A stretch of 46,429 nucleotides of DNA from Streptomyces sp. CB02400 (GCF_001905725.1 NZ_LIWB01000024.1:41024-87452); one strand, 5' to 3'. Counted from the first letter of the stretch, positions 25,543 through 35,144 are shown. A program made the numbers and translations. The notes: a model not told the origin generated them from the sequence alone.

Positions 25543-26841
25543 ATGAGAACCGCGAGGCGGTCGGCACCGACCGACCGCCGCTCATCCGCCGCGTCCGCGG
25601 CGCAGGTGGCGCTGCCGCGCCGGGCGCCGCTGCCGGCGCACCATCCGGAACCCGTCCTGGACGTGGTCGTGCCCGTGCACAACGAGGAGAACGACCTGGA
25701 GCCCTGTGTCCGGCGGCTCCACGCGCACCTCGCGGAGACCTTCCCCTACACGTTCCGGATCACCGTCGCCGACAACGCCAGCACGGACCGCACTCCGGCG
25801 ATCGCGGAGCGGCTGGCGCGGGAGCTGCCGGGGACGGAGTGGATACGGCTGGCCGAGAAGGGCCGCGGCCGGGCCCTGCACACCGCCTGGTCCCGGTCGT
25901 CCGCGCCGGTGCTCGCCTATCTGGACGTGGACCTGTCCACCGATCTCGCGGCCCTGCTGCCGCTGGTGGCCCCGCTGATCTCCGGGCACTCGGACATCGC
26001 GATCGGCACCCGTCTGGCCCGCGGCTCCCGGGTGGTGCGCGGACCGAAGCGGGAGATCATCTCCCGCTGCTACAACGGGCTGCTGCGCGGCACCCTCGCC
26101 GTGCGGTTCTCCGACGCGCAGTGCGGTTTCAAGGCGGTACGGCGGGACGTGGCCGAGCGGCTGCTGCCGCTGGTCGAGGACCGGGGGTGGTTCTTCGACA
26201 CCGAGCTGCTGGTGATAGCCGAGCGTGCCGGACTGCGCATCCACGAGGTGCCGGTGGACTGGGTGGACGACCCCGACAGCCGGGTCGACATCCTGTCCAC
26301 GGCGCTGGCGGACCTGCGCGGCATGGCCCGGCTGGGGCGCGCCCTGGCCGGCGGCCGGCTGCCGCTGGCCGCGCTGCGCCGCCCGGGGGAACTCGACGGG
26401 GCCGCCGGGCTGCCGCCCGCGCTGGTCCCCCAGTTGCTCCGCTTCGCCGCCGTCGGGGCGGCCAGCACCCTGTTCTACCTGCTGCTCTACAGCGTGCTCC
26501 GGCCCGCCGCGGGCGCCCAGGCGGCCAACGCGCTCGCCCTGCTGGCCAGCGCCGTCGCCAACACCGCCGCGAACCGGCGGCTCACCTTCGGGGTGCGCGG
26601 CCGGACCGGGGTACTGCGCCACCAGCTCAAGGGGCTGGCGGCGTTCCTGGTCGGCCTCGCCCTCACCAGCGGTTCGCTGGCCGTGCTGCACCGCGCGGCG
26701 CCCGGGGCCGGGCCCCGGGTGGAGCTGCTGACGCTGGTCGCCGCCAACCTCGCCGCGACCCTGCTGCGCTTCCTTCTTCTGCGGGCCTGGGTGTTCCCCG
26801 GCCGGCGCTCCCGCCGTACGACAGGATCCCCGACCTCATGA
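25543..26841 (+). CDS. GT2 glycosyltransferase fused to GtrA-like membrane domain
   Basis: The 432-residue protein joins a GT-A family 2 domain (about 38-270) to a four-helix GtrA domain (about 285-425). Seen are VVVPVHNEENDLEPCVRRL, the ADNASTDRT loop, the LDVDLSTD metal-binding DxD, and QCGFKAVRRDVA with a following FFDTELL typical of DPM1/GtrB-like polyprenyl-phosphate sugar transferases. It would load a sugar onto polyprenyl phosphate on the inner face, and the GtrA part may flip or anchor the product. The gene overlaps the GT-C gene by ATGA, so they form one operon that can supply and use the lipid-linked sugar. Confidence 0.88.
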   Translation: MRTARRSAPTDRRSSAASAAQVALPRRAPLPAHHPEPVLDVVVPVHNEENDLEPCVRRLHAHLAETFPYTFRITVADNASTDRTPAIAERLARELPGTEWIRLAEKGRGRALHTAWSRSSAPVLAYLDVDLSTDLAALLPLVAPLISGHSDIAIGTRLARGSRVVRGPKREIISRCYNGLLRGTLAVRFSDAQCGFKAVRRDVAERLLPLVEDRGWFFDTELLVIAERAGLRIHEVPVDWVDDPDSRVDILSTALADLRGMARLGRALAGGRLPLAALRRPGELDGAAGLPPALVPQLLRFAAVGAASTLFYLLLYSVLRPAAGAQAANALALLASAVANTAANRRLTFGVRGRTGVLRHQLKGLAAFLVGLALTSGSLAVLHRAAPGAGPRVELLTLVAANLAATLLRFLLLRAWVFPGRRSRRTTGSPTS

Positions 26842-28112
26842 CCACCGCCCCGACGAACCAGGCCGGCCCGGCCCCGTCCCCCGTGCCCCGGCCCGACACC
26901 GCCCCGCCGGCCGCCCCGGACCCACGCGAGCGGCTGCGCCGCGCCGCCGTGCGCTACGGACCCGTCCTCGCGACGTACGGCGTGCTGAAGCTGGTGGGCT
27001 TCGCCGTCTTCATGTACCTGCTGGACTCGGCCGGCGACTTCCGCGAGAAGCACCCGCGCTTCGGCGGCGGCGCCCACACCTGGGACGTGCTGGGAAGCTG
27101 GGACGGCTGGTGGTACCAGCAGATCGCCCTGCACGGCTACGACCCGGCGCTGGAGCCGATACCCGGCGCCACCGGGCTGATCACCCTGGAGGGCAACTCG
27201 GCGGCGTTCTTCCCGCTGTACCCGGCGCTGATGCGGATGGTCTCGGAGGTCACCGGGCTCGGCCCGTACGGCGCCGGCATGACCGTGTCGGTCGTGTCCT
27301 CCTTCGTCGCGGCGCTCGGGATCCACGCCGTCACGGCCCGGCTCGGCGGGCACCGGGCCGGTCTGGTCGCCGTGGGGCTGTGGGCGGTGTGGCCCGGTTC
27401 CGGCGCGGAGTGGGCGGTGTACTCCGAGTCCGTGTACACGGCGCTGGCCGCCTGGGCCTGCTACGCCGTGATGACCCGGCACTGGCTCACCGCCGGGGTG
27501 CTGACCTTCACCGCCGGCCTCGCCCGGCCCACCGCCGTCACCCTGGTCGCCGCCCTCGCCGTCGCCGGACTGCTCGCGGTGTGGCGCCGCGAGGAGGGCA
27601 TCCGCCGCCCGCTGGTCGCGGTGGCGATCGCCCCGCTGGGCGTGGCCGGCTATCTGGGCTGGGTGGGCTACCGGATGGGCGACTGGGGCGGCTACAACAA
27701 GCTCCAGGACGGCGCCTGGGCCCACAAGTTCGACTGGGGCCGGCACAGTCTCGACGTGCTGACCTCCGTACCCGTCGGGCACTTCGACTACCGGTTCGCG
27801 ATGCCCGTGGAGGACCTGATCGGGGTCGGGGTGGTGCTGCTGGTGCCGGTGCTGACGGTGCTGCTGATGCGGCTGCGCCCGCCCGCCGTCCTCGTCGTGT
27901 ACACGGTGCTGTCGTACCTGATGGTGATGGCCACCCAGCAGTACTTCGGCAACGTCTCCCGCTATCTGCTCCCCCTGTTCCCGCTGTTCGTCCCGCTCGC
28001 CCTGGCCATGCGCCGGCTGAGGTGGCCCTCGCTGGCCACGGTGCTGGGCACCGCGGCCCTGGCCTCCGGCTCGTACGCGGGATACGTCCTGTTCGAACTG
28101 GGCGTGCCGTAG
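26838..28112 (+). CDS. Multi-pass GT-C mannosyltransferase-like protein (PIG-V type)
   Basis: The 424-residue protein has about nine to ten membrane helices. The early loop WDVLGSWDGWWYQQIALHGYD carries the acidic residues expected in a GT-C active site, followed by SAAFFPLYPALMR, which is characteristic of PIG-V-like mannosyltransferases. GT-C enzymes transfer sugars from polyprenyl-phosphate donors on the outer face, which fits the upstream GT2-GtrA gene. The ATG overlaps the previous stop codon (ATGA). The acceptor, glycan or protein, is unknown. Confidence 0.85.
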   Translation: MTTAPTNQAGPAPSPVPRPDTAPPAAPDPRERLRRAAVRYGPVLATYGVLKLVGFAVFMYLLDSAGDFREKHPRFGGGAHTWDVLGSWDGWWYQQIALHGYDPALEPIPGATGLITLEGNSAAFFPLYPALMRMVSEVTGLGPYGAGMTVSVVSSFVAALGIHAVTARLGGHRAGLVAVGLWAVWPGSGAEWAVYSESVYTALAAWACYAVMTRHWLTAGVLTFTAGLARPTAVTLVAALAVAGLLAVWRREEGIRRPLVAVAIAPLGVAGYLGWVGYRMGDWGGYNKLQDGAWAHKFDWGRHSLDVLTSVPVGHFDYRFAMPVEDLIGVGVVLLVPVLTVLLMRLRPPAVLVVYTVLSYLMVMATQQYFGNVSRYLLPLFPLFVPLALAMRRLRWPSLATVLGTAALASGSYAGYVLFELGVP

Positions 28113-28127
28113 TCCTACGGTGGAGGC

Positions 28128-29228
28128 ATGGGCGCCGGGACGGTGACGCTGTTCCTGTGCGGGGACGTGATGCTCGGGCGTGGTGTCGACCAGATCCTTC
28201 CGCACCCGGGCGATCCCGCGCTGCGGGAGGACTTCGTCCGGGACGCGCGCGGCTATGTGGAGCTGGCGGAGGCGGTGAGCGGCCCGGTTCCCCGGCCGGT
28301 CCCGTTCTCGTGGCCGTGGGGCCGGGCGCTGGAGGTGCTCGGTGGGGCCGCCCCGGATGTGCGGATCGTCAATCTGGAGACCTCAGTGACGCGGAGCGAC
28401 GCGTTCGCGCCCGGGAAGGCCGTCCACTACCGGATGAGCCCGGCCAATGTGCCCGCCGTGGAGGTGGCGCGTCCCGACGTGTGCGTCCTGTCCAACAACC
28501 ATGTGCTCGACTTCGGCCGCCCCGGGCTCCGGGAGACGCTGGACGTGCTTCACGGCGCGGGTCTGAGGACGGCGGGCGCGGGACGGGACGCCGACGAGGC
28601 GTACGCGCCGGCGGTGGTTCCCGTCGAGGGCGGCCGGGTGCTGGTGTTCGCCCTGGGGATGATGTCCAGCGGCATCCCGCCGAGCTGGGCGGCGACGGCG
28701 GAGCAGTCCGGGGTGGCGTTCCTCGCGGAGCCGTCGGCCGCCGCGGCGGAGGCGGTCGTCCGGCGGGTGCGGCAGGCGAAGCGTCCGGGGGACGTCGCGG
28801 TGGTGTCCGTGCACTGGGGTTCGAACTGGGGCCATCATGTGCCGCGGAGCCATGTCGGCTTCGCCCACGCGCTGGTCGACGGGGGTGTGGACGTCGTCCA
28901 TGGCCACTCCTCGCACCATCCCCGCCCGGTCGAGATGTACCGCGGCCGGGTGATCCTCTACGGCTGCGGCGACTTCGTCGACGACTACGAGGGCATCACC
29001 GGCTACGAGGAGTACCGCGACGACCTGCGGCTCGCCTGTCTGCTGTCGGTGCCCCCGGACGGCGGGCACCCGTCCGGGCTGCGCATGGTGCCGCTGAGAA
29101 CGCGGCGGATGCGGCTGGAGCCCGCCGCGGCGGACGACCGGGCCTGGCTGCGGGAGACGCTCGACCGGGTCAGCGGCGTGGGCATCGCACTCGACCCGGA
29201 CGGCGCGCTCACCCTCGCCCCGCGGTGA
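28128..29228 (+). CDS. CapA-family (PGA_cap) metallophosphatase-like protein
   Basis: The 366-residue protein shows the CapA fold related to metallophosphoesterases: LFLCGDVMLGRGVD at the start, VNLETSVT, VLSNNHVLDFG, VVSVHWGSNWGHH and VHGHSSHHPRP. These supply the metal ligands. Named relatives take part in poly-gamma-glutamate production, but most actinobacterial members are uncharacterised. No signal peptide is present, so a cytoplasmic role is more likely. The start has GGTGGAGGC directly upstream, and the gap to the GT-C gene is 15 bases, suggesting the same operon. Confidence 0.85.
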   Translation: MGAGTVTLFLCGDVMLGRGVDQILPHPGDPALREDFVRDARGYVELAEAVSGPVPRPVPFSWPWGRALEVLGGAAPDVRIVNLETSVTRSDAFAPGKAVHYRMSPANVPAVEVARPDVCVLSNNHVLDFGRPGLRETLDVLHGAGLRTAGAGRDADEAYAPAVVPVEGGRVLVFALGMMSSGIPPSWAATAEQSGVAFLAEPSAAAAEAVVRRVRQAKRPGDVAVVSVHWGSNWGHHVPRSHVGFAHALVDGGVDVVHGHSSHHPRPVEMYRGRVILYGCGDFVDDYEGITGYEEYRDDLRLACLLSVPPDGGHPSGLRMVPLRTRRMRLEPAAADDRAWLRETLDRVSGVGIALDPDGALTLAPR

Positions 29229-29285
29229 CCGTTTCGGCCGGGCCCGGCGGGGGCACCCGTGCCCGGCTGAGGCAGGAGGTCCCGT

Positions 29286-30164
29286 ATGACGGACGACGTC
29301 GCGCACGCGGCCGGGCACACCGATCCGCCGCCGCGCATGGGTTTCTTCACGGACACCACGGTGTGCATCGGCTGCAAGGCGTGCGAGGTGGCCTGCAAGG
29401 AGTGGAACGCGATCCCCGAGGACGGCCTCGAACTGACCGGCATGTCCTACGACAACACCCAGGGCCTCGGTGCGAGCACCTGGCGGCATGTGGCCTTCGT
29501 CGAGCAGAGCGCGCGGCCCGCCGGCGGGAGCACCGGCCACGACGACGTCGACGTCTTCGACGCCGCCCGCGATCTCGCGGACTCCCCCGGCGGCAGTGAG
29601 ATGCGCTGGCTGATGTCCTCCGACGTGTGCAAGCACTGCACGCACGCCGCCTGCCTCGACGTGTGCCCGACGGGCTCGCTGTTCCGCACCGAGTTCGGCA
29701 CGGTCGTCGTCCAGGAGGACATCTGCAACGGCTGCGGCTACTGCGTGCCGGCCTGTCCGTACGGCGTCATCGACCAGCGGCCCGACGACGGACGCGCCTG
29801 GAAGTGCACCCTGTGCTACGACCGGCTCGGCGACGGCATGGAACCGGCCTGTGCCAAGGCCTGCCCGACCGACTCCATCCAGTTCGGCCCGCTGGAGGAG
29901 CTGCGGGAACGCGCGGCGGGCCGGGTGGCACAGCTGCACGCGGCCGGGACGACGGACGCCCGTCTGTACGGCGAGGACCCGGAGGACGGCGTCGGGGGTG
30001 ACGGCGCGTTCTTCCTGCTGCTGGACGAGCCGGAGGTGTACGGGCTGCCGCCCGACCCGGTCGTCACCACCCGTGACCTGCCCGCCATGTGGCGGCACGC
30101 GGCGGCGGCCGCGGCCTCGCTCGCCGCGCTGGCCGTCGCCGGCTTCGTCGGGAGGCCCCGATGA
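29286..30164 (+). CDS. fdnH: Formate dehydrogenase iron-sulfur subunit
   Basis: The 292-residue protein carries four ferredoxin-like cysteine clusters: CIGCKACEVACKEW, CKHCTHAACLDVCPTGS, CNGCGYCVPACPYG and CTLCYDRL...ACAKACPTDS. These should bind four [4Fe-4S] clusters, moving electrons from the catalytic subunit to the membrane subunit, as in E. coli FdnH/FdoH. A C-terminal hydrophobic helix (about 267-286) would anchor it. A strong GGCAGGAGG site lies before the ATG. The stop codon overlaps the start of the membrane-subunit gene (ATGA), giving tight co-translation. Confidence 0.93.
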   Translation: MTDDVAHAAGHTDPPPRMGFFTDTTVCIGCKACEVACKEWNAIPEDGLELTGMSYDNTQGLGASTWRHVAFVEQSARPAGGSTGHDDVDVFDAARDLADSPGGSEMRWLMSSDVCKHCTHAACLDVCPTGSLFRTEFGTVVVQEDICNGCGYCVPACPYGVIDQRPDDGRAWKCTLCYDRLGDGMEPACAKACPTDSIQFGPLEELRERAAGRVAQLHAAGTTDARLYGEDPEDGVGGDGAFFLLLDEPEVYGLPPDPVVTTRDLPAMWRHAAAAAASLAALAVAGFVGRPR

Positions 30165-31135
30165 GCGGGTCCCGCGACGGCGCCAGGGGCGCGGGGCGCC
30201 GCCGGGGGCGCGGCGAGCGGGCCATGGTCCCCGACGCCGAGTTCACGTCGTACTACGGCAGGCCGGTCCTCAACAGGCCCACGTGGAAGCCCCTGGACAT
30301 CGCGGGCTACCTCTTCCTCGGCGGTCTCGCCGGGGCGTCGTCGCTGCTGGCCGCCGGGGCGGACGCCACCGCCCGGCCCGCGCTGGCCCGCACGGCGAAA
30401 CTGGGGGCGGTGGGCGCGATCTCCCTCTCGACGGCGGCACTCGTGCACGACCTGGGGCGTCCCGCCCGCTTCCTCAACATGCTCCGCGTCTTCAAGCCGA
30501 CGTCCCCGATGAGCATGGGCTCGTGGCTGCTCGCGACCTACGCGCCGCTCACGATGGCCGCGGCCGCCGCCGACGTCGCGGGCAGGTACAGGGTCGCGGG
30601 GGCCGCCGCCACGGCGTCCGCCGCCGCCCTCGGCCCGGCGGTGGTGACGTACACCGCCGTGCTGATCTCCGACACCGCCGTGCCGTCGTGGCACGAGGGA
30701 TACCGCGAGCTGCCGTTCGTCTTCGCCGGCTCCGGCGCCACCGCGGCGGCCGGTCTGGCCCTGGCTGCGGCGCCCACGGACCAGACGGGTCCGGCGCGCC
30801 GTACGGCCGTCCTGGGCGCGCTGCTCGAACTGGGTGCCTTCCGGCTCATGAAGCGGAACATGGGACTGGCGGCCGAGCCGTACGAGCAGGGCGGGCCGCG
30901 GACGTGGCTGCGCGCCGCGGAGGTGCTCACGGCCGGCGGCGCCGCGCTGGCGGCCTGCGCGGGCCGCCGTAACCGGGCGCTCACCGCCCTCGCCGGCACG
31001 GCCCTGCTGGCCGGTTCCGCCGCCCTGCGGCTCGGCGTGTTCCACGCCGGGGTGGCCTCGGCCGAGGATCCCCGGTACACGGTCGTACCGCAGCGGGAAC
31101 GACTGGCGGCCCGGTCGCGGGCCGGGGAGTCCTGA
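30161..31135 (+). CDS. NrfD/PsrC-type membrane subunit of formate dehydrogenase
   Basis: The 324-residue protein has an Arg-rich N-terminal tail, YYGRPVLNRPTWKPLDIAGYLFLGGLAGASSLL (first helix), and about eight membrane helices in all. The LVHDLGRPARFLNMLRVFKPTSPMSMGSW segment is characteristic of NrfD proteins, which pass electrons to or from quinone without haem. It replaces the cytochrome b556 subunit of the E. coli enzyme. The ATG overlaps the upstream stop codon. The complex would couple formate oxidation to the menaquinone pool. Downstream lies a repeat-rich gap before the catalytic-subunit gene. Confidence 0.88.
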   Translation: MSGSRDGARGAGRRRGRGERAMVPDAEFTSYYGRPVLNRPTWKPLDIAGYLFLGGLAGASSLLAAGADATARPALARTAKLGAVGAISLSTAALVHDLGRPARFLNMLRVFKPTSPMSMGSWLLATYAPLTMAAAAADVAGRYRVAGAAATASAAALGPAVVTYTAVLISDTAVPSWHEGYRELPFVFAGSGATAAAGLALAAAPTDQTGPARRTAVLGALLELGAFRLMKRNMGLAAEPYEQGGPRTWLRAAEVLTAGGAALAACAGRRNRALTALAGTALLAGSAALRLGVFHAGVASAEDPRYTVVPQRERLAARSRAGES

Positions 31136-31137
31136 GC

Positions 31138-31216
31138 GGGTCCGGCGGGGTCCGGGGCGGATCCGACGGGGTCCGGGGCGGATCCGACGGGGTCCGGGGC
31201 GGATCCGACGGGGTCC
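31138..31216. repeat. Tandem 21-bp repeats within the fdh region
   Basis: Units beginning GGATCCGACGGGGTCCGGGG are at 31159-31179 and 31180-31200, with a partial third unit at 31201-31217 and a diverged first one at 31138-31158. Each unit contains GGATCC. They start three bases after the membrane-subunit stop codon. Being only two exact units, they are not a CRISPR array. Confidence 0.75.
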
Positions 31217-31223
31217 GACGGCG

Positions 31224-31280
31224 TCCCAAAGGGGCGCGGGGAACTGCGCGACCAGCCACGACGGCGCCGCAGACGACCAA
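31224..31280. repeat. Dispersed Streptomyces repeat (GGGGCGCGGGGAACTGCGCG)
   Basis: AAAGGGGCGCGGGGAACTGC, followed by GCGACCAGCCACGACGGCGC and CGCAGACGA, matches from memory a very common intergenic element of Streptomyces genomes. GCGCGGGG and similar arms give partial dyads. It lies between convergent genes, consistent with a role at 3' ends. Confidence 0.65.
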
Positions 31281-31317
31281 CGACACATATCCGTACTTCC
31301 GGCGGAGCGCTCAGGCG

Positions 31318-31756
31318 TCAGCGGTGGTCCTGGTCGTCCGGGGACGGCGAGCGCTGGGCCCGTTCCGCGAGGGCGAACTCCGTCCCGGCCAGCAGCAGGT
31401 AGACGACCGACACCACGAAGGAGGTCACCGGCCACGCCGCCGACGAGGGAGGCGGTGGCCCACGCCAGGAGCGCCGAGACGCCGACGGAGACCAGGCTGA
31501 GCGAGACGCCCATGGCCGTGACCGTGCTCGGTCCCTCCTCCAGGGCCTTGCGGAACCCGGTGGTCGCCAGCAGTTCCAGGACGCTGAAGGCCACGGCCGC
31601 GCCCAGCGCGAAGTAGATGTAGGACGCCGAACCGGACACCTTCGCCTCGACGTTCAGCAGCCCCAGCGCGATGGTGATCGACACCGAGTATCCGTAGGCC
31701 TGGCCGTTGTTGCGCAGCGAGGCCCGGATCCCGTGGGCCACGTGCCTCAGGGGCAT
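31318..31756 (-). pseudogene. Frameshifted small membrane protein gene
   Basis: From the ATG at 31756 (GAAGGAGGG upstream) a frame reads MPLRHVAHGIRASLRNNGQA, with membrane helices around VSITIALGLLNV, YIYFALGAAVAFSVLELLAT and VSLSLVSVGVSALLAWATASLVG. It then loses sense. The neighbouring frame picks up with AAWPVTSFVVSVVYLLLAGTEFALAER and stops at 31318 after DDQDHR. The break is near 31434-31444 in GGCGGCGTGG. One extra base or two missing bases explain it. Restored, the protein would have about 146 residues and four helices; I do not know its function. It lies opposite in direction to the fdh genes and splits them. It may be a true pseudogene or a sequencing error. Confidence 0.65.
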
Positions 31757-31886
31757 GCCACACCCTCCTTCGTCACCTTCGTGCCGTCGCCATTGTGCGC
31801 TTCCGCGCGATGTACGCCCCGGATTGGAGCGCGCGGGGGTGGGTACCCCGGCCGGGCAGACGCGTACTCCGGAAAGGGCAGACGTG

Positions 31887-34800
31887 ATGGGCGTGCGCAC
31901 CTGGATCGATTCCTGGCCGGTCTACCGCCAGCTCAAGGGCACCGACCCGCTGGGCCGCGGCGCCGCCGCCAGGAGCGGGCCGAGCGGGCGGCTCGCGCCC
32001 CGCACCGCCACGGCGGACCGGGTGGTGAAGTCGGTCTGCCCGTACTGCGCCGTCGGCTGCGGCCAGAACGTGTACGTGGAGGACGAGCGCGTCACCCAGA
32101 TCGAGGGCGACCCCGACTCCCCCGTCTCGCGCGGCCGGCTGTGCCCCAAGGGCTCGGCCAGCCTGCAGCTGACCACCGGGGGCGCGCGCGAGCACCAGGT
32201 GCTGTACCGGCGTCCGCACGGCACCGACTGGGAACGCCTCGACCTCGGCACGGCGATGGACATGATCGCCGACCGGGTGATCGAGGCCCGCCGGGCGGGC
32301 TGGCAGTGGGAGGTCGACGCGGCCCGCACCCGGCGCACCCTCGGCGTCGCGAGCCTGGGCGGGGCCACGCTGGACAACGAGGAGAACTACCTCATCAAGA
32401 AGTTGTTCACCGCCATGGGGGCCGTCCAGATCGAGAACCAGGCGCGTATTTGACACTCCTCCACCGTTCCCGGTCTGGGAACCTCGTTCGGCCGCGGCGG
32501 CGCGACCACCTTCCAGCAGGACCTGCAGCACTCCGACTGCATCGTCATCCAGGGCTCGAACATGGCCGAGTGCCATCCGGTCGGGTTCCAGTGGGTGATG
32601 GAGGCCAAGGCCCGCGGGGCGAAGGTGGTCCACGTCGACCCCCGGTTCACCCGTACCAGCGCCCTGGCCGACGTGCACGTACCGCTGCGGGCCGGTTCGG
32701 ACATCGCCTTCCTCGGCGGGATCATCAACCACGTACTGAGCAACGACAAGTACTTCCGTGACTACGTGGTCGCGTACACCAACGGGCCCGTGATCCTGCG
32801 GGAGGACTTCCGGGACACCGAGGACCTCGACGGTGTCTTCTCCGGGCTCGACGCCGACAGCCGCAGTTACGACCCGAGCACCTGGCAGTACCGGGGGGTC
32901 GACGTGCAGGCGGCCTCCGGGCAGCGGGACCAGCAGTTCGACAAGCTCAGCGAGTCTCCGGACGTCGCGGAGGCGGCACGCGGTGAGTCCCACGGCTCCG
33001 GCGGTCCCACGATCCCGGAGGGCGAGCCGGAACGCGACGAGACGATGACCCACCCCCGCTGCGTCTTCCAGGTCCTCAAGCGGCACTACGCCCGCTACAC
33101 GCCCGAGATGGTGGAGCGGATCTGCGGGGTCCCGCAGGACCTGTTCCGCCAGGTGTGCGACCTGGTCACCGAGAACTCCGGACGGGACCGCACCACCGCC
33201 CTCGCGTACGCGGTCGGCTGGACCCAGCACACGGTCGGTGTGCAGTACATCCGCGCGGCGTCCGTGCTGCAGAGCCTGCTCGGCAACATCGGCCGGCCCG
33301 GCGGCGGCATCCTCGCGCTGCGCGGGCACGCCTCCATCCAGGGCTCGACGGACATCCCCACCCTGTTCAACCTGCTGCCCGGGTACATCCCGATGCCGCA
33401 CGCCCACCAGAGGCAGGACCTGGACGCCTTCGTCCGGGCCGACGCGGCGCCCAAGGGCTACTGGGGCAACATGCGCGCCTACCTGGTGAGCCTGCTCAAG
33501 GCGTACTGGGGCGACGCGGCGACCCGGGAGAACGACTTCTGCTTCGACTACCTGCCGCGGCTGACCGGCTCCCACTCCACGTACGAGACGGTCATGGCCC
33601 AGCTCGAGGGCGTCTGCAAGGGCTACTTCCTGATGGGCGAGAACCCCGCGGTCGGCTCCGCCAACGCCAAGCTGCAGCGCCTGGGCATGGCGAACCTGGA
33701 CTGGCTCGTCGTACGGGACTTCTCGCTCATCGAGTCGGCCACCTGGTGGCAGGACGGCCCGGAGATCGGGACGGGTGAGCTGCGCACCGAGGACATCGGC
33801 ACGGAGGTGTTCTTCCTGCCGGCCGCCGCGCACACCGAGAAGGACGGCAGCTTCACCAACACCCAGCGGCTGCTGCAGTGGCACCACCAGGCCGTCGAGC
33901 CGCCCGGCGAGGCGCGCAGCGACCTCTGGTTCACCTTCCACCTCGGGCGGATCATCCGGGAGAAGCTCGCCGCGTCCACCGATCCGATGGACCGGCCGCT
34001 GCTCGACCTGACGTGGGACTACCCCACCAAGGGCCCGCTCGCCGAGCCGGACGCCGAGTCCGTGCTGGACGAGATCAACGGCCATGACGCCGAGGGCGCC
34101 CCGCTGTCGGGCTACGAGCAGTTGGCGGACGACGGCTCCACCTCCTGCGGCTGCTGGATCTACTGCGGGGTGCGTGCCGACGGCGTCAACCAGGCCGACC
34201 GCCGTACACCCGGCGGTGAACAGAACTGGGTCGCCGCCGAGTGGGGCTGGGCCTGGCCCGCCAACCGCCGGGTGCTGTACAACCGCGCCTCGGCCGACCC
34301 GGAGGGCAGGCCGTGGAGCGAGCGCAAGGCGCTGGTGTGGTGGGACGCGGAAGCGGGCGAGTGGACCGGGCACGACGTCCCCGACTTCAAGAAGGACAAG
34401 TCCCCCGGCCACCGGCCGCCGAAGGACGCGACCGGCCCCGATGCCCTGTCGGGCACCGACGCGTTCATCATGCAGGCCGACGGCAAGGCCTGGCTGTACG
34501 TACCGTCCGGCCTCACCGACGGACCGCTGCCGACACACTACGAGCCACAGGACTCGCCGTTCCCGAACCTCCTGTACGGCCGTCAGCGCAACCCGGTACG
34601 GCATCTGCTGCCGCCGCACCCGGACAACCGCTACCAGCCGAGCGGCGGAGCGCCGGGCACCGAGGTGTTCCCGTACGTCGCCACCACCTACCGGCTGACC
34701 GAGCACCACACGGCGGGCGGCATGTCCCGCTGGCAGCCGTATCTGGCCGAGCTCCAGCCGGAGTTCTTCTGCGAGGTGTCACCGGCGCTCGCCGCCGAGC

Positions 34801-35144
34801 GGGGCCTCGCGCACACCGGCTGGGCGACGATCGTCAGCGCCCGCGCGGTGATCGAGGCACGGGTGCTGGTCACCGACCGGATGGCACCGCTGACCGTGCA
34901 CGGCCGCACCCTGCACCAGGTGGGGCTGCCCTACCACTGGGGCCCGAACGGCTACAGCACGGGGGACGCGGCCAACGAGCTGCTGCATCTGTCCCTCGAC
35001 CCCAACACGCACATCCAGGAGGCGAAGGCGTTCGCCGTCGACATCCGGCCGGGGCGCCGGCCGAGGGGTCCGGCGGCCCGGGAGCTGGTGCGCGCGTACC
35101 GGGAACGGGCGGGCATCGACGAGGAGACCGGCACCGAACTGTGA
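31887..35144 (+). CDS. fdnG: Formate dehydrogenase catalytic subunit, selenocysteine-containing
   Basis: The full reading frame has 1085 residues if UGA at 32451-32453 is read as selenocysteine 189. The context NQARI-U-HSSTVPG followed by SFGRGGATT matches the active site of E. coli FdnG and FdhF, where Sec binds molybdenum or tungsten and is followed by His. The N-terminal [4Fe-4S] cluster is Cys51, 54, 58 and 86 (CPYCAVGC, then RLCPKG). The molybdopterin-binding domains follow, ending in the GYSTGDAANELLHLSLDPN segment. The start at 31887 has GGAAAGGG upstream. No twin-arginine signal is present, unlike E. coli FdnG. Without Sec, translation would end at residue 188. Its partner subunits lie upstream; the selenocysteine genes lie convergently downstream, 10 bases from the stop codon. 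Confidence 0.95.
32451..32490 (+). promoter_or_regulatory. SECIS element after the selenocysteine UGA
   Basis: Immediately after TGA (32451-32453), GTTCCC (32466-32471) pairs with GGGAAC (32477-32482) around a GGTCT loop (32472-32476). Counting from the U of UGA, GGUCU is at positions 22-26, the same as in the E. coli fdhF element as I recall it, so G23, U24 and also U17 coincide. These bases are the ones known to be needed for SelB binding. The stem is shorter than in E. coli but has six pairs. Confidence 0.88.

Noticed and set aside
31138..31216. CRISPR-like array
   Set aside because: Repeats are directly abutting, with no spacers and only two exact units; no cas genes are present.
32451..32453. 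TGA read as a stop, making two genes or a pseudogene
   Set aside because: Flanking residues match the active site of Sec formate dehydrogenases, a SECIS hairpin follows at the right distance, and all sel genes are beside it.
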